The notes beneath the pieces are model-generated. The model saw only the letters and a list, made by a program, of their open reading frames with translations, was not told the origin of the DNA and did not search any database. From contig CALMQX010000034.1 of NCBI GenBank assembly GCA_937873315.1, positions 1 to 64,000 of the forward strand: a DNA stretch of 64,000 nt, in the 5' to 3' direction. Positions 34,488-44,699 of the stretch are shown piece after piece; position 1 is the first letter of the stretch, and the number at the start of each line of letters is the position of its first letter. Source of the DNA: an uncultured Nostocoides sp. GTDB lineage: Bacteria > Actinomycetota > Actinomycetes > Actinomycetales > Dermatophilaceae. Position numbers and translations under genes: made by a program.

Positions 34488-35524
34488 GCATCGAGTTGGG
34501 TATGCCGCGCCTGTCCAAGCGGGACTTCACCTCGGACCAGGAGGTGCGCTGGTGCCCAGGCTGTGGCGACTACGTCATCCTCGCGGCCGTGCAGTCCTTC
34601 CTACCCGAGCTCGGCGTCCCGAAGGAGGACGTGGTCTTTGTCTCGGGCATTGGCTGCTCCTCGCGCTTCCCGTATTACGTCCAGACCTATGGCATGCACT
34701 CGATCCACGGGCGTGCCCCGGCAATCGCCACCGGACTGGCGACCTCGCGGCCCGACCTGCACGTCTATGTCGTGACCGGCGATGGCGACGCCCTCTCCAT
34801 CGGTGGGAACCATCTGATCCACGCACTCCGGCGCAATGTGAACCTGACGATCCTGCTCTTCAACAACCAGATCTATGGCCTGACCAAGGGCCAGTACTCA
34901 CCGACCTCGCGGGTGGGACAGGTGACCAAGTCCTCGCCCGTGGGATCGGTGGACCAGCCGTTCAACCCGGTCTCGCTGGCGCTGGGTGCCGAGGCAACCT
35001 TCGTCGCCCGGGTCATGGAGAGCGACCGTCCGCTGATGATGGACATCCTGCGGGCCGCGCATGAGCACCAGGGCACAGCGCTGATCGAGATCTACCAGAA
35101 CTGCCCGATCTTCAACGATGGCGCCTTCGACCTGATCAAGGACCGCACCCAGCAGGACGCCCGCCTGGTGCGCCTGCGGGCCGGTGAGGCGATTGCCCTC
35201 GGGCCGCAGGAAGCCCGTCAGGTGCTCGTCCGAACCAGCCAGGGCGGCTTGGAGTTCGTGTCGGTCGAGCACGCGGACCCGGCGGCGGTCGTCGTTCACG
35301 ACCCGACCTTGGAGGATCCGTCGCTGGCCTTCGCGCTCTCGCGCTTGGACAGTCCCGAAATGACCCACGTGCCGGTCGGCATCTTCCGTTCGGTGAGCCA
35401 TCCGACCTACGACCAAGGGGTGCGCGAGCAGGTCAGCCACGCGATCTCGACGGCCGGCGGGCCGGCCGATGACGCGGCCCTGCAGTCCCTCTTGCTGGGC
35501 GGCGACACCTGGACCGTCGGATGA
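34484..35524 (+). CDS. korB: 2-oxoglutarate:ferredoxin oxidoreductase, beta subunit
   Basis: This 346-residue subunit binds thiamine diphosphate and one [4Fe-4S] cluster. Cluster ligands are Cys24 and Cys27 (WCPGCGDY), Cys58 (GIGCSSR) and Cys207 (YQNCPIF). The TPP/Mg motif is GDGDALSIGGNH at 99-110 with NNQIYGLTKGQ. It starts GTG overlapping the korA stop (GTGA) and is followed with a four-base overlap by rarD. Confidence 0.95.
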   Translation: MSIELGMPRLSKRDFTSDQEVRWCPGCGDYVILAAVQSFLPELGVPKEDVVFVSGIGCSSRFPYYVQTYGMHSIHGRAPAIATGLATSRPDLHVYVVTGDGDALSIGGNHLIHALRRNVNLTILLFNNQIYGLTKGQYSPTSRVGQVTKSSPVGSVDQPFNPVSLALGAEATFVARVMESDRPLMMDILRAAHEHQGTALIEIYQNCPIFNDGAFDLIKDRTQQDARLVRLRAGEAIALGPQEARQVLVRTSQGGLEFVSVEHADPAAVVVHDPTLEDPSLAFALSRLDSPEMTHVPVGIFRSVSHPTYDQGVREQVSHAISTAGGPADDAALQSLLLGGDTWTVG

Positions 35525-36429
35525 CCTCGCCGGCGGAGTCGGCGGACGAGGAGCAACGGCGGGGCACGGCATACGGCATTGCCGCCTACGCCATCTGGGG
35601 AATGTTCCCGCTCTACTTTCATGCGTTGGCACCCTCGGGAGCCTGGGAGATCCTCGCCCACCGCATCGTGTGGACCCTTGCCTTCTGCCTGCTCGCCCTG
35701 GGTGCGCTGCGGGAACTGGCTTGGGTAGGGCCCTTCGTGCGCTCCCCTCGGCTCGCCGGGGGCGTCACCATTGGCGCCCTCGTGCTCTCCGCGAACTGGG
35801 TGATCTATGTCTATGCCGTCCTGACCGGTCGGACCTATGAGGCGGCGCTGGGGTACTTCCTGAACCCACTGGTGACGATCGCCCTCGGGGTGCTCGTGTT
35901 GCGGGAGCGGCTGCGGCCGCTGCAGTGGCTGGCCGTCGGTATCGGCGCGCTCGCCGTGGTGGTCATGGCCGTGGCCGGGGGAGGCTTCCCGGTGATTGCC
36001 TTCTCCTTGGCGCTGACGTTCGGGCTCTACGGGCTGATCAAGAAGAAGGTCGGGGCAAGCCTGCCTGCGCTGCATTCGCTCTCGGCCGAGACCGCCGTCC
36101 TCGCTCCCATCGCCATCGGCCTGCTCTGGTGGATCGGTCGAAGCGGCCAGAGCACGCTCGGCAATCACGGCGTCGGGCACACCTCGCTGCTCGTTCTGGC
36201 TGGGGTCGTCACCGCAATCCCCCTCCTGCTCTTTGCGGCTGCGGCCCGCCGGGTGCCACTGACCACCATCGGACTGCTCCAGTTCCTGACGCCGGTGTTG
36301 CAGTTGATCGTGGGCGTGGTGCTTCTCCACGAACACGTCAGCCCGGCACGGTGGGTGGGCTTCGGCATTGTCTGGGTGGCCCTGATGGTGCTCGCCACCG
36401 ACATGCTCCGCAATCGGTCGAGGTCGTAG
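35521..36429 (+). CDS. rarD: RarD/EamA-family transporter
   Basis: This 302-residue protein has ten predicted membrane helices in two EamA repeats. It begins with the RarD-specific YGIAAYAIWGMFPLYFHAL and includes YFLNPLVTIALGVLVLRERL. RarD homologues are drug/metabolite exporters of unsettled substrate. It overlaps korB by four bases, so it is co-transcribed with a 2-oxoacid oxidoreductase for no obvious metabolic reason. Confidence 0.88.
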   Translation: MTSPAESADEEQRRGTAYGIAAYAIWGMFPLYFHALAPSGAWEILAHRIVWTLAFCLLALGALRELAWVGPFVRSPRLAGGVTIGALVLSANWVIYVYAVLTGRTYEAALGYFLNPLVTIALGVLVLRERLRPLQWLAVGIGALAVVVMAVAGGGFPVIAFSLALTFGLYGLIKKKVGASLPALHSLSAETAVLAPIAIGLLWWIGRSGQSTLGNHGVGHTSLLVLAGVVTAIPLLLFAAAARRVPLTTIGLLQFLTPVLQLIVGVVLLHEHVSPARWVGFGIVWVALMVLATDMLRNRSRS

Positions 36430-37728
36430 ATGACCCCCTCGACGCCTTCACGGGTGCACTACGGGTGGGTAGTCGCGGCCATCACGCTCGGAGCACTGGT
36501 CGCCGCGGCGGCCTTCCGCTCCTCGACCGGCATCCTGATGGAGCCGATCGAGCAGGAGTTTGGCTGGTCGCGCACCACCACCTCTGGGGCGGTCAGCCTC
36601 AATCTCGTGCTCTATGGGCTGGTGGCGCCCTTCGCGGCCGCGCTCATGGAGAAGTGGGGCGTTCGCCGGATCGTTGCTGCGGCCTTGGTGCTCGTCGGGG
36701 CGGCGAGTTTCGCCACCACGCTGATGACTGCGCCCTGGCAACTGTGGCTGCTCTGGGGCGTGGCCATCGGGATCGGCACCGGGGCGATGGCGCTGGTCTT
36801 CGGGGCGATCGTGGCCAACCGCTGGTTCGTGGCCCGCCGGGGGCTGGTCACCGGGATCTTCTCGGCGGCCAATGCCACCGGGCAGTTGCTCTTCCTGCCG
36901 CTCATCGCCCACCTAGCGACCGAGCACGGATGGCGCTCGGCGGCATATGTCACCACCGCGCTGGCCGCGATCGGCGCCCTGCTGGTCGGCCTGTTCTTTG
37001 TGGACCAGCCGGCCGAGCGTGGGCTGCTGCCCTTCGGAGTGAGCGAGGGGTATGCCGTGCCCGCTCCGGTCCGCTCGACCGAACCGCCCGCGCGCTTTGC
37101 CCTTCGGGTCCTGCGGGAGTCGAGCACGCGCTGGACGTTTTGGGCGCTCATGCTGAGCTTTTGGGTGTGCGGCTGGTCAACCAATGGCCTGATCCAGACT
37201 CACTTCGTGCCGGCGGCGCACGATCACGGGATGCCAGCCACCACCGCGGCGTGGTTGCTCGCCGTGGTCGGTGTCTTCGACATCGTGGGCACGATCGGCT
37301 CAGGCTGGCTCACCGATCGCTACGACTCGCGTTGGCTGCTGGCGGCGTACTACTTGGGGCGCGGGCTCTCGCTGCTGGCAATACATCAGGTGCTGGCGCC
37401 GGGCATCGAGCCCGGGATGTGGGTGTTCATCGTGTTCTACGGCCTGGACTGGGTGGCGACGGTGCCACCGACGGTCGCCCTGTGCCGGCAACACTTCGGG
37501 CTCGAGCGCTCCGGCGTGGTCTTCGGCTGGGTGTTCGCCGCCCACATGGTGGGTGCTGGGGTGGGTGCGTCCATTGCCGGGTGGATCAGGACCGCGTCCG
37601 GGTCCTATCACGCGGCCTGGCTGCTCGCGGCGGTGCTCTGTTTTGTCAGCGTGGCGATCGCGCTATCCATCCCGCGCACGACCCCGCCGAGCCTCGCGCC
37701 CTCACTCCCACAAAGGCAAGAGTCCTAG
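36430..37728 (+). CDS. MFS transporter, monocarboxylate-transporter-like
   Basis: This 432-residue protein has 12 predicted membrane helices. It has an N-terminal HYGWVVAAITLG start typical of the OxlT/MCT-like MFS group, and a cytoplasmic ANRWFVARRGLVTGIF loop. The ATG directly follows the rarD stop. It could import or export an organic acid, which would suit the korAB operon, but the substrate is not determinable. Its last four bases overlap the end of the convergent DUF2177 gene. Confidence 0.83.
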   Translation: MTPSTPSRVHYGWVVAAITLGALVAAAAFRSSTGILMEPIEQEFGWSRTTTSGAVSLNLVLYGLVAPFAAALMEKWGVRRIVAAALVLVGAASFATTLMTAPWQLWLLWGVAIGIGTGAMALVFGAIVANRWFVARRGLVTGIFSAANATGQLLFLPLIAHLATEHGWRSAAYVTTALAAIGALLVGLFFVDQPAERGLLPFGVSEGYAVPAPVRSTEPPARFALRVLRESSTRWTFWALMLSFWVCGWSTNGLIQTHFVPAAHDHGMPATTAAWLLAVVGVFDIVGTIGSGWLTDRYDSRWLLAAYYLGRGLSLLAIHQVLAPGIEPGMWVFIVFYGLDWVATVPPTVALCRQHFGLERSGVVFGWVFAAHMVGAGVGASIAGWIRTASGSYHAAWLLAAVLCFVSVAIALSIPRTTPPSLAPSLPQRQES

Positions 37729-38138
37729 GAGCCGCCGCCAAAGGGCAGGGCACGGACCACGGCATACGTGATCGCGGCCGTGAGCCCGGTGGCCACCGTG
37801 CCCCACGCCATATCGATCGGCACGATGGAGCTCGGGTAGTCCTTGAGCACCGAGAGATTGGTGAGATTCCAGGTGGCATAGCCGACGAAGCCGAGCAGGG
37901 CACCGCTGACCGCGGCCTTGCCGAACGAGCCGACGTCCAGCGCGGGGATCGTGGCAAAGTAGGTGATGCCGACCAGGTAGATCGCATAGAAGATGATCGC
38001 CGCCGTCATATTCGGTTTGGGCGCCAGCAGGTGGCCAATGTGCTCCTGGTAGATGCCACGGCCGACCTTGCCGAGCCACAGGAAGTCCAGCACCCCGAAG
38101 ACCACAGCGGCGATGAGGTAACTCGCGATCCATTGCAT
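37725..38138 (-). CDS. DUF2177 membrane protein
   Basis: This 137-residue protein has four predicted membrane helices. It shows the DUF2177 features: a DFLWLG motif after helix 1, KPNMTAAIIFYAIYLVG and YATWNLTNLSVL. Its function is unknown. ATG 38138 is preferred (TTTGAT lies six bases upstream); the frame opens at 38156. Its 3' end overlaps the MFS gene. Confidence 0.82.
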   Translation of the reverse strand: MQWIASYLIAAVVFGVLDFLWLGKVGRGIYQEHIGHLLAPKPNMTAAIIFYAIYLVGITYFATIPALDVGSFGKAAVSGALLGFVGYATWNLTNLSVLKDYPSSIVPIDMAWGTVATGLTAAITYAVVRALPFGGGS

Positions 38139-38195
38139 GCGGGTATCAAAACACAAGGGGCAGGACGTACAACATGGTCAAAGACCAGGTCAGGA

Positions 38196-38215
38196 GCGCG
38201 CGGATGGGCGCGCGC
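38196..38215. terminator. GC-only hairpin in the DUF2177 upstream gap
   Basis: GCGCGCG (38196-38202) pairs with CGCGCGC (38209-38215) over a six-base loop. On the plus strand it is followed 18 bases later by a short T run. Confidence 0.35.
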
Positions 38216-38228
38216 ACCCCTCCCGTAA

Positions 38229-38320
38229 CACTTTTCCTCTGCTTGGTGCCCATTCCTGGCGAGGGAGCACCATCCTGGGTATGCCGCGGCCCGGTTTGGT
38301 GTCCAAGCAGAGGAACAGTG
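38229..38320. repeat. 18-bp inverted repeat behind the polyprenyl synthase
   Basis: CACTTTTCCTCTGCTTGG (38229-38246) and CCAAGCAGAGGAACAGTG (38303-38320) are complementary at 17 of 18 positions, with a 56-base spacer. The right arm lies 21 bases after the stop of the polyprenyl synthase, the last gene of the nuo operon. It may serve as its terminator or be a REP-like element unrelated in arm sequence to the 57.7-kb palindrome. The 203-base gap (38139-38341) holds no gene. Confidence 0.65.
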
Positions 38321-38341
38321 GGGCCAGTGGGGCCCGAGGGG

Positions 38342-39358
38342 TCAGGAAACGCGGGAGACCACACCAGCGGCCAGCGCGCGCAGCGCGGTCTTGGCGTCGG
38401 AGTCCGGCAGCGCATCGAGCACCGACTGGGCCCGCTCGGCCACGGCATACGTCTCGGCCCGCGCCGCGGCCATCGCCGGATGCGCCCGCAGCAAGCCCAA
38501 TGCCTCGGCGAGCGCCTCATCCGCAGACAGGTCCCCCACGAGCAATGACTTGAGGCGATCATCCGCGGCCTCGGTCGAGGCCAGCGCGTGCAGCACCGGC
38601 AGCGTTCGCTTGCCCTCACGCAGGTCCGTGCCAGGGGTCTTCCCCAGGGTCTGCGCATCGGAGGAGATATCGATCAGATCGTCGGCCAGCTGGAAGGCGA
38701 CCCCGAGCCGCTCCCCGAACTCGCGCATCACCTCGACCACCTCCGGCGAGCAGCCCCCGAACATCGCGCCATATCGCGCGGAGGTCGCAATCAGCACGCC
38801 CGTCTTGTCGGCCAGCACACCGAGGTAGTAGTCGACCGGGTCGGTCCCTTCCGGGCACGGCCGGTCATCGCGAATCTGACCGGAACACAGGCGGATAAAG
38901 GTCTGCGCCTGGATCTTGACGGCTTCTGGCCCAAGATCCGCAACGATGTCCGAGGCGGTACCAAAGAGCAGGTCACCTACGAGGATCGCCGTCGAATTGC
39001 CGTATGCCGCATTGGCGCTGGGTGTCCCCCGCCGCAGCACCGCCTCGTCCATGACATCGTCGTGATACAGCGATGCCAGGTGCGTCAGCTCCACCCCCGC
39101 TGCTGCCGCAACGACCTCCGGGGTGATTCCGGTGCCCAGCTCTGCCGCCAGCAGAGTCAACAGCGGGCGGAACCGCTTTCCACCAGCGGCCACCAGATGA
39201 CCCGAGGCCTGCGCAATGAAGGCATCCTCGTGGTCGACCCGCGCCTCAATCAGCGCATTGACCGCATCCAGGCCAGCCGAGAGCCGTGCCCGCAACTCCT
39301 CCGAGGCGCCGGGAAGTGCCAGGAGGGAGGGCGTCCCACCAGCCTGCTGCACACTCAC
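38342..39358 (-). CDS. Long-chain polyprenyl diphosphate synthase
   Basis: This 338-residue protein has the first Asp-rich motif DDVMD (100-104), the second DDLID, and GGKRFRP at 59-65. The residues four and five before the first Asp-rich motif are small (Ala95, Ser96), which by family rules suggests a long-chain product such as hepta- to nonaprenyl diphosphate for the menaquinone tail. GTG 39358 overlaps the nuoN stop as GTGA, so it is the fifteenth gene of the nuo operon. This ties tail synthesis to complex I expression. Confidence 0.92.
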   Translation of the reverse strand: MSVQQAGGTPSLLALPGASEELRARLSAGLDAVNALIEARVDHEDAFIAQASGHLVAAGGKRFRPLLTLLAAELGTGITPEVVAAAAGVELTHLASLYHDDVMDEAVLRRGTPSANAAYGNSTAILVGDLLFGTASDIVADLGPEAVKIQAQTFIRLCSGQIRDDRPCPEGTDPVDYYLGVLADKTGVLIATSARYGAMFGGCSPEVVEVMREFGERLGVAFQLADDLIDISSDAQTLGKTPGTDLREGKRTLPVLHALASTEAADDRLKSLLVGDLSADEALAEALGLLRAHPAMAAARAETYAVAERAQSVLDALPDSDAKTALRALAAGVVSRVS

Positions 39359-40929
39359 AGCATGAACTGGGCCGCGCGGCCCGCGAGATCCAGAGCCCAG
39401 CCGGGCCAGATCCCCAGCAGGATGGTGGCGAGCACCCCGACGGTGATGGCGACCGTGGTGCCGATCGAGGGCATCAGCGCCACGACCTCCTCACCCTCGC
39501 CAGCCTCCGGGGCAGCGGTGAAGTACATCAGCACGATGATCCGGACGTAGACATATGCCGTGACGGCCGAGGCCAGCACACCGACGATCACCATGAGCAC
39601 CCCGGCGGTCCCGCCCGAGGTCACGGCCGGCGCGAAGGCCGCGAACTTCGCGGTGAAACCCGAGGTCAGCGGGATACCCGCGAAGGCCAGCAGCAGCAGC
39701 GAGAACACCGCAGCCACCACCGGGTGCCGCTTACCCAGGCCAGCCCACTGCGAGAGGTGCGAGGCCTCGGACCCACCCTGGCGGACCATGGAGATGATCG
39801 CGAAGGCGGCGATGGTGGCGAAACCGTAGGCCACGAGATAGAACATCACGCCGCTGACGGCGGCCTTCGAGAAGGCCAAAACCCCGACGAGGATGAAGCC
39901 CGCGTGCGCGATCGAGGAGTAGGCCAGCAGTCGCTTGACGTCGGTCTGGGTCACCGAGAGCACTGCGCCGACGACCATGGTGAGAATCGCGATGGCCGCG
40001 ATGCCCAAACGCCAATCCCAACGGCTGCCTTCGACACCTACATAGACCAGCCGCAGGATCGCGCCGAATGCCGCGACCTTGGTGCAGGCAGCCATGAACC
40101 CGGTGACCGGGGTCGGCGCGCCCTGGTAGGCGTCCGGGGTCCACATGTGGAAGGGCACCGCGCCGACCTTGAAGAGCAAGCCGATGATGAGCAGCAGCAC
40201 TCCCGGCACCAGCAGGCCATCCATGCCAGTCGTGCCCTGCGCGATCGCGGACTGAATCTTGGCCAGGTCGGTGGAGCCGGCAAAGCCGTAGATCAGCGCC
40301 GCGCCGAAGAGGAAGAAGGCACTGGAGAAGGCGCCCAGGAGGAAGTACTTCAGGGCCGCTTCCTGCGAGAGCAGTCGGCGCCGCCGGGCCAGCCCGGTCA
40401 TCACATAGAGGGGAAGCGAGAGGACTTCAAGCCCGACGAACATGGTGATCAGGTCGTTGGCGGAAACGAAGATCATCATCCCGAAGACCGCGAACAGGGT
40501 GAGCGGGAAGACCTCGGAGGTGGCATAGCCGGCCTTTGCGGCAGCGGCCTCCTGGCTCGAGCCGGGCGTCGATGCACCCATCGGGGTGAAGGCGTCGCCG
40601 CCGACCCCGCCGAAGCGCTCGGCCATGACCAGGACGGCGACGCTCGACATCACCAAGAGCGCGCCTTGGAGGAAGAGCGCCGGTCCATCGACAGCAACCG
40701 ACCCGCCGAAAGTAACCGAGTGGTGGTTGACGGAGCGCCACACCAGGACGCCGAATGCCGCGACGAGCGTCCCGACGGTCAGCGCGACCTGGGCGCTGTG
40801 GCGGGACTCGCGCGGAGCGAATGCCTCGACGAGGACACCAAGGAGCGCGCCAGCGACTACGACCAGCATGGGCGCGACCGCCCAATAGTCGACGGCAACG
40901 GCCTCGAAGGCGGGGAGGGCGGACATCAC
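39355..40929 (-). CDS. nuoN: NADH-quinone oxidoreductase subunit N
   Basis: This 524-residue antiporter-like membrane-arm subunit has about 14 helices. It retains Glu in FVGLEVLSLPLYVMTGL and Lys in FKVGAVPFHMWTPDAYQGA. The GTG used overlaps the nuoM stop as GTGA; the next codon is an ATG that would also serve. A non-conserved loop is rich in Ala/Gly/Ser (about 110-130). Confidence 0.95.
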   Translation of the reverse strand: MMSALPAFEAVAVDYWAVAPMLVVVAGALLGVLVEAFAPRESRHSAQVALTVGTLVAAFGVLVWRSVNHHSVTFGGSVAVDGPALFLQGALLVMSSVAVLVMAERFGGVGGDAFTPMGASTPGSSQEAAAAKAGYATSEVFPLTLFAVFGMMIFVSANDLITMFVGLEVLSLPLYVMTGLARRRRLLSQEAALKYFLLGAFSSAFFLFGAALIYGFAGSTDLAKIQSAIAQGTTGMDGLLVPGVLLLIIGLLFKVGAVPFHMWTPDAYQGAPTPVTGFMAACTKVAAFGAILRLVYVGVEGSRWDWRLGIAAIAILTMVVGAVLSVTQTDVKRLLAYSSIAHAGFILVGVLAFSKAAVSGVMFYLVAYGFATIAAFAIISMVRQGGSEASHLSQWAGLGKRHPVVAAVFSLLLLAFAGIPLTSGFTAKFAAFAPAVTSGGTAGVLMVIVGVLASAVTAYVYVRIIVLMYFTAAPEAGEGEEVVALMPSIGTTVAITVGVLATILLGIWPGWALDLAGRAAQFML

Positions 40930-42458
40930 TTGGCACTCTCCGATGCGTTAACGGCGGGCGCCGGATCGGCGACCCCAACGATCTCCAGGGTGCGGTCCAC
41001 GGCCGGGTTGACCAGGTCCAGCACCGGCTTGGGGAAGACCCCGAGGACCACGAAGGACGCGATGATCGGGATGACGACGGCCTTCTCGCGCCAGGACAGG
41101 TCGGCCGGGGCGGCACCATCGGCGAACTCCGGCTTCGGGCCGGTCATGACCTTCTGGTACATCAGCAGGATGTACAGCGCGGCCAGGACGATGCCCAGTG
41201 CGGCGATCGCGGCGGCGACCTTGTAGCGCATGAAGGTGCCCTGCAGCACCAGGAACTCCGAGACGAAGCTGGAGAGCCCCGGCAGGGCGAGTGAGGACAG
41301 CCCGGCGATCAGGAAGCTCCCGGCAAGGACCGGGGTGACCCGCTGCCAGCCGCCGTAGTCGCTGATCCGCTTGGACCCGCCCCGGGTGGCCAGGAAGCCG
41401 GCCAGCAGGAAGAGGCCAGCGGTGGAGAACCCGTGGTTGACCATGTAAAGGGCCGAACCGGCGCCACCCACGGAGGTCATCGCAAAGATGCCCAGCACGA
41501 TGAAGCCGAAGTGGCTGATCGAGGTGAAGGCGATCAGGCGCATGATGTCATTGGAGCCGATGGCCAGCAGCGCGCCATAGATCACCGAGATCACGGCCAG
41601 CGTGATGACAACCGGGGTCGCCCACTGCGAGGCCTCCGGGAAGAGCTGCAGGCAGAAACGGATCATCCCGTAGGTGCCAACCTTGTCCAGCACACCGACG
41701 AGCAGCACGGCCGTGGCAGGCCGGGCCTCGGTAGCGGCATCCGGCAGCCAGGTGTGCACCGGCCACATCGGCGCCTTCACCGCAAAGGCGATAAAGAAGC
41801 CGAGGAACATCAGCCGCTTGGCCGTCTCGGTGCCACCGACATTGCCGATCAACTCGGAGATCAGGAAGCCCTGCTCTCCACCGGGGCCGTGCACATAGAC
41901 CGCGATCACGGCCACGAGCATGATCAACCCACCGGCGAGGGAAAAGAGCAGGAACTTCATGGCGGCATACTGACGCCGCGCCCCACCGAACATCCCGATG
42001 AGGAAGTACACCGGGATGAGCATGGCCTCGAAGAAGACGTAGAACAGGAAGACGTCCGTGGCGGCAAAGACGCCAACCATGAAGGTCTCGAGCACGAGCA
42101 TGAGCGCGAAGTAGGTCGAGACCCGCCGACCCTCATCCGCCACGTCATGCCACGCGGCCAGGAGGCAGATCGGCGTGAGGATCGCGGCCATCACGATGAG
42201 CGAGAGGGCAATGCCGTCCACACCGAGGGCGTAGGAGACGCCGAACTGCGGGATCCAGGGGTGAACCTCGGCGAGCTGGAACTGCGCGGAGGCGCCCGTG
42301 TCGAACTGCGCCCACGCCATGACGGCGAGGACCAGCACGACCAGGGAGGTGCCCAACGCGGTGATCTTGGCGGCCTGTCCCTGAAGGAAGGCCACGACGA
42401 CCGCACCGACGAGCGGCACGACCATCATCAGCGTGAGCAGGGGCATCGAGGAGTTCAC
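40926..42458 (-). CDS. nuoM: NADH-quinone oxidoreductase subunit M
   Basis: This protein has 510 residues from GTG 42458, which overlaps the nuoL stop as GTGA; the open frame reaches 42470 and an internal ATG lies at 42446. Channel residues are present: Glu in [19 protein letters not shown] and Lys in [16 protein letters not shown]. It is the middle proton channel of the membrane arm. Confidence 0.95.
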   Translation of the reverse strand: MNSSMPLLTLMMVVPLVGAVVVAFLQGQAAKITALGTSLVVLVLAVMAWAQFDTGASAQFQLAEVHPWIPQFGVSYALGVDGIALSLIVMAAILTPICLLAAWHDVADEGRRVSTYFALMLVLETFMVGVFAATDVFLFYVFFEAMLIPVYFLIGMFGGARRQYAAMKFLLFSLAGGLIMLVAVIAVYVHGPGGEQGFLISELIGNVGGTETAKRLMFLGFFIAFAVKAPMWPVHTWLPDAATEARPATAVLLVGVLDKVGTYGMIRFCLQLFPEASQWATPVVITLAVISVIYGALLAIGSNDIMRLIAFTSISHFGFIVLGIFAMTSVGGAGSALYMVNHGFSTAGLFLLAGFLATRGGSKRISDYGGWQRVTPVLAGSFLIAGLSSLALPGLSSFVSEFLVLQGTFMRYKVAAAIAALGIVLAALYILLMYQKVMTGPKPEFADGAAPADLSWREKAVVIPIIASFVVLGVFPKPVLDLVNPAVDRTLEIVGVADPAPAVNASESAK

Positions 42459-44389
42459 TGCATCACCCACATGGTCCCGAGGACGGCGACGACACCGGCG
42501 AGCATCGTCAAGGCATAAGAGCGGACATAGCCGGTCTGGAGTTGGCGCAGCCGCGAGGAGAGTCCGCCGACCATGGCCGCTAGGCCGCCAGCGGCCCCGT
42601 CGACGCCCTTGGCGTCGGCAAAGACCAGGGCCCGGGTGGCGTGAATGCCGGGACGCATGAAGAGGCCTTCATTGATCGCGTCCTGGTAGAGGTCAGCGCG
42701 AGCCGCCCGAGTGAGCAGGGAGCCTTCGGGTGCCAGCGTCGGCACGACCGCCTCCTTGCGTCCGTAGACGTACCAGGCATAGCCGGCGCCCAAGGCGACC
42801 AGGACCAAGGTCAGGCCGGTGATGACCGGAACGGAGAGCACCGGGTGCTCCTCGCCGTGCTCCCCCACCACCGGAGCCAGCCAGTGGACGAACATCGAGT
42901 TGAAGGAGAGCACGAAGCCCAACAACGCCGAGCCTACGGCCAGAACCATCATGGGAACGGTCATGGTCAGCGGCGACTCGTGCGGGTGGACACCCTTCTC
43001 CCAGCGCTTCTCGCCGTAGAAGGTCATGAAGAACAGGCGCGACATGTAGAAGGCGGTGATCCCGGCGCCGATCAGCGCCGCGCCACCGAGCAGCCACGGG
43101 CGAATGCCCTCGCCGATGAAGGCGGCTTCGATGATCTTGTCCTTGCTCCAGAAGCCGGAGAAGGGCGGCACACCCAAGATCGCCAACCAGCCGAGGCCGA
43201 AGGTCACCCAGGTGATCTTCATGACCGTGGAGAGCGCCCCGAAGCGACGCATGTTGACGTTGTCCTTCATACCGTGCATGACCGAGCCGGCGCCGAGGAA
43301 CATGCCCGCCTTGAAGAAGCCATGGGTGAGCAGGTGCATGATCGCAAAGGCGTAGCCCACCGGGCCGAGCCCGGCAGCCAGCATCATGTAGCCGATCTGA
43401 CTCATCGTGGAGGCAGCCAGCGCCTTCTTGATGTCGTCCTTGGCGCAGCCGACGATGGCGCCATAGAGCAGGGTGATGGCACCGACGATGGCGACCGCGA
43501 GTTGCGCGTTCGGCGCGGCGTCATAGATCGCGTGCGAGCGGACCACGAGGTAGACACCAGCGGTGACCATGGTCGCTGCGTGGATGAGTGCGGACACCGG
43601 CGTCGGACCGGCCATGGCGTCACCCAGCCAGGACTGCAGCGGGAACTGCGCGGACTTACCGGTGGCGCCGACCAGCAGCAGCAGGCCGATCGCGGTCAGC
43701 GCAGTCGTGGAGGCCTGCGAGACCCCGGCATTCACCGTGGCGTAGTCGACCTTCCCGAAGGTGACGAACATCAGCATGATCGCCAGCGAGAGGCCGAGAT
43801 CACCGACCCGGTTGACGAAGAAGGCCTTGTTGGCGGCCGTCGCGTATGCCGGGTTGTGGTTCCAGAAGCCGATGAGCAGGTAGGACGCCAAGCCGACGCC
43901 CTCCCAGCCGACGAAGACCAGCAGGTAGGAGTCGGCCAGGACGAGCAGGAGCATCGCCGCCACGAAGAGGTTGAGGTAGGCAAAGAAGCGCCGCTTGTCG
44001 GGGTCATGCTCCATGTACCCGAGCGAGTACACGTGAATCAGCGAGCCCACGAAGGTGATGAGCAGGACAAAACTCATCGACAGCTGGTCAACGAGCAGGC
44101 CGGCGTCGAGCTGGAAACTCCCGGCGGGCACCCAATTCCACAGCGCGAGGTGCTGCGAGCGGCCGTCGGAGGGCAGGCCCAGCAGGGCGATCATGACGAT
44201 CGCACCGACCACGAAACTGCCCCACGAGAGCGCGGTTGCCAGCAGCGGCCCGAAGGAGTCCGTCCGACGGCCCCCGAGCAGCAGGATCGCTGCGCCGGCT
44301 AGTGGCAGCACGATCAACAGCCAGGCCAGGGCGGGTGCCCCGCTGGCTGCGACGGTCGCGCCGCCGGCTTCGGTGATGAATGAAGTCAC
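42455..44389 (-). CDS. nuoL: NADH-quinone oxidoreductase subunit L
   Basis: This 644-residue distal proton channel has the long lateral helix and a C-terminal anchor ([19 protein letters not shown]). Conserved charges are seen in [36 protein letters not shown] and [12 protein letters not shown]. The GTG start has AAGGAG six bases upstream, an independent strong ribosome site. A ten-base gap precedes it after nuoK. Confidence 0.96.
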   Translation of the reverse strand: MTSFITEAGGATVAASGAPALAWLLIVLPLAGAAILLLGGRRTDSFGPLLATALSWGSFVVGAIVMIALLGLPSDGRSQHLALWNWVPAGSFQLDAGLLVDQLSMSFVLLITFVGSLIHVYSLGYMEHDPDKRRFFAYLNLFVAAMLLLVLADSYLLVFVGWEGVGLASYLLIGFWNHNPAYATAANKAFFVNRVGDLGLSLAIMLMFVTFGKVDYATVNAGVSQASTTALTAIGLLLLVGATGKSAQFPLQSWLGDAMAGPTPVSALIHAATMVTAGVYLVVRSHAIYDAAPNAQLAVAIVGAITLLYGAIVGCAKDDIKKALAASTMSQIGYMMLAAGLGPVGYAFAIMHLLTHGFFKAGMFLGAGSVMHGMKDNVNMRRFGALSTVMKITWVTFGLGWLAILGVPPFSGFWSKDKIIEAAFIGEGIRPWLLGGAALIGAGITAFYMSRLFFMTFYGEKRWEKGVHPHESPLTMTVPMMVLAVGSALLGFVLSFNSMFVHWLAPVVGEHGEEHPVLSVPVITGLTLVLVALGAGYAWYVYGRKEAVVPTLAPEGSLLTRAARADLYQDAINEGLFMRPGIHATRALVFADAKGVDGAAGGLAAMVGGLSSRLRQLQTGYVRSYALTMLAGVVAVLGTMWVMQ

Positions 44390-44399
44390 CAGGTGCTCC

Positions 44400-44699
44400 T
44401 TATAGCTTCAACAGGTTCGCGTCGTCGACCGAGGCCGAGCGGCGGGAGCGGAAGATCGCCATGATGATTGCCAGGCCGACCACGACCTCGGCCGCCGCGA
44501 CCACCATGACGAAAAGCGCCAGGGTCTGGCCGTCCAGGTTGCCGTGCATCCGGGCGAAGGTGACGAAGACGAGGTTCGCGGCATTGAGCATGAGCTCGAC
44601 GCCCATGAACACGATGATCGCGTTGCGTCGGGTCAGGACGGTCGCGCCACCGATGACGAAGAGCAATACCGCCAGGTAGATGTAATTGATCAGGCTCAT
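44400..44699 (-). CDS. nuoK: NADH-quinone oxidoreductase subunit K
   Basis: This 99-residue protein has three helices and the two buried glutamates ([12 protein letters not shown] and [11 protein letters not shown]). The ATG overlaps the nuoJ stop (ATGA). Confidence 0.96.
   Translation of the reverse strand: MSLINYIYLAVLLFVIGGATVLTRRNAIIVFMGVELMLNAANLVFVTFARMHGNLDGQTLALFVMVVAAAEVVVGLAIIMAIFRSRRSASVDDANLLKL

Noticed and set aside
35925..38228. A 767-codon plus-strand open frame, and similar long ones at 39286-41226 (646 codons), 42641-44302 (553 codons) and 2-1468 (488 codons)
   Set aside because: They are shadows of rarD/MFS, nuoN, nuoL and xdhC in other frames. The translations are rich in Arg, Gly, His and Pro without domain features, as expected where high GC makes stops rare.
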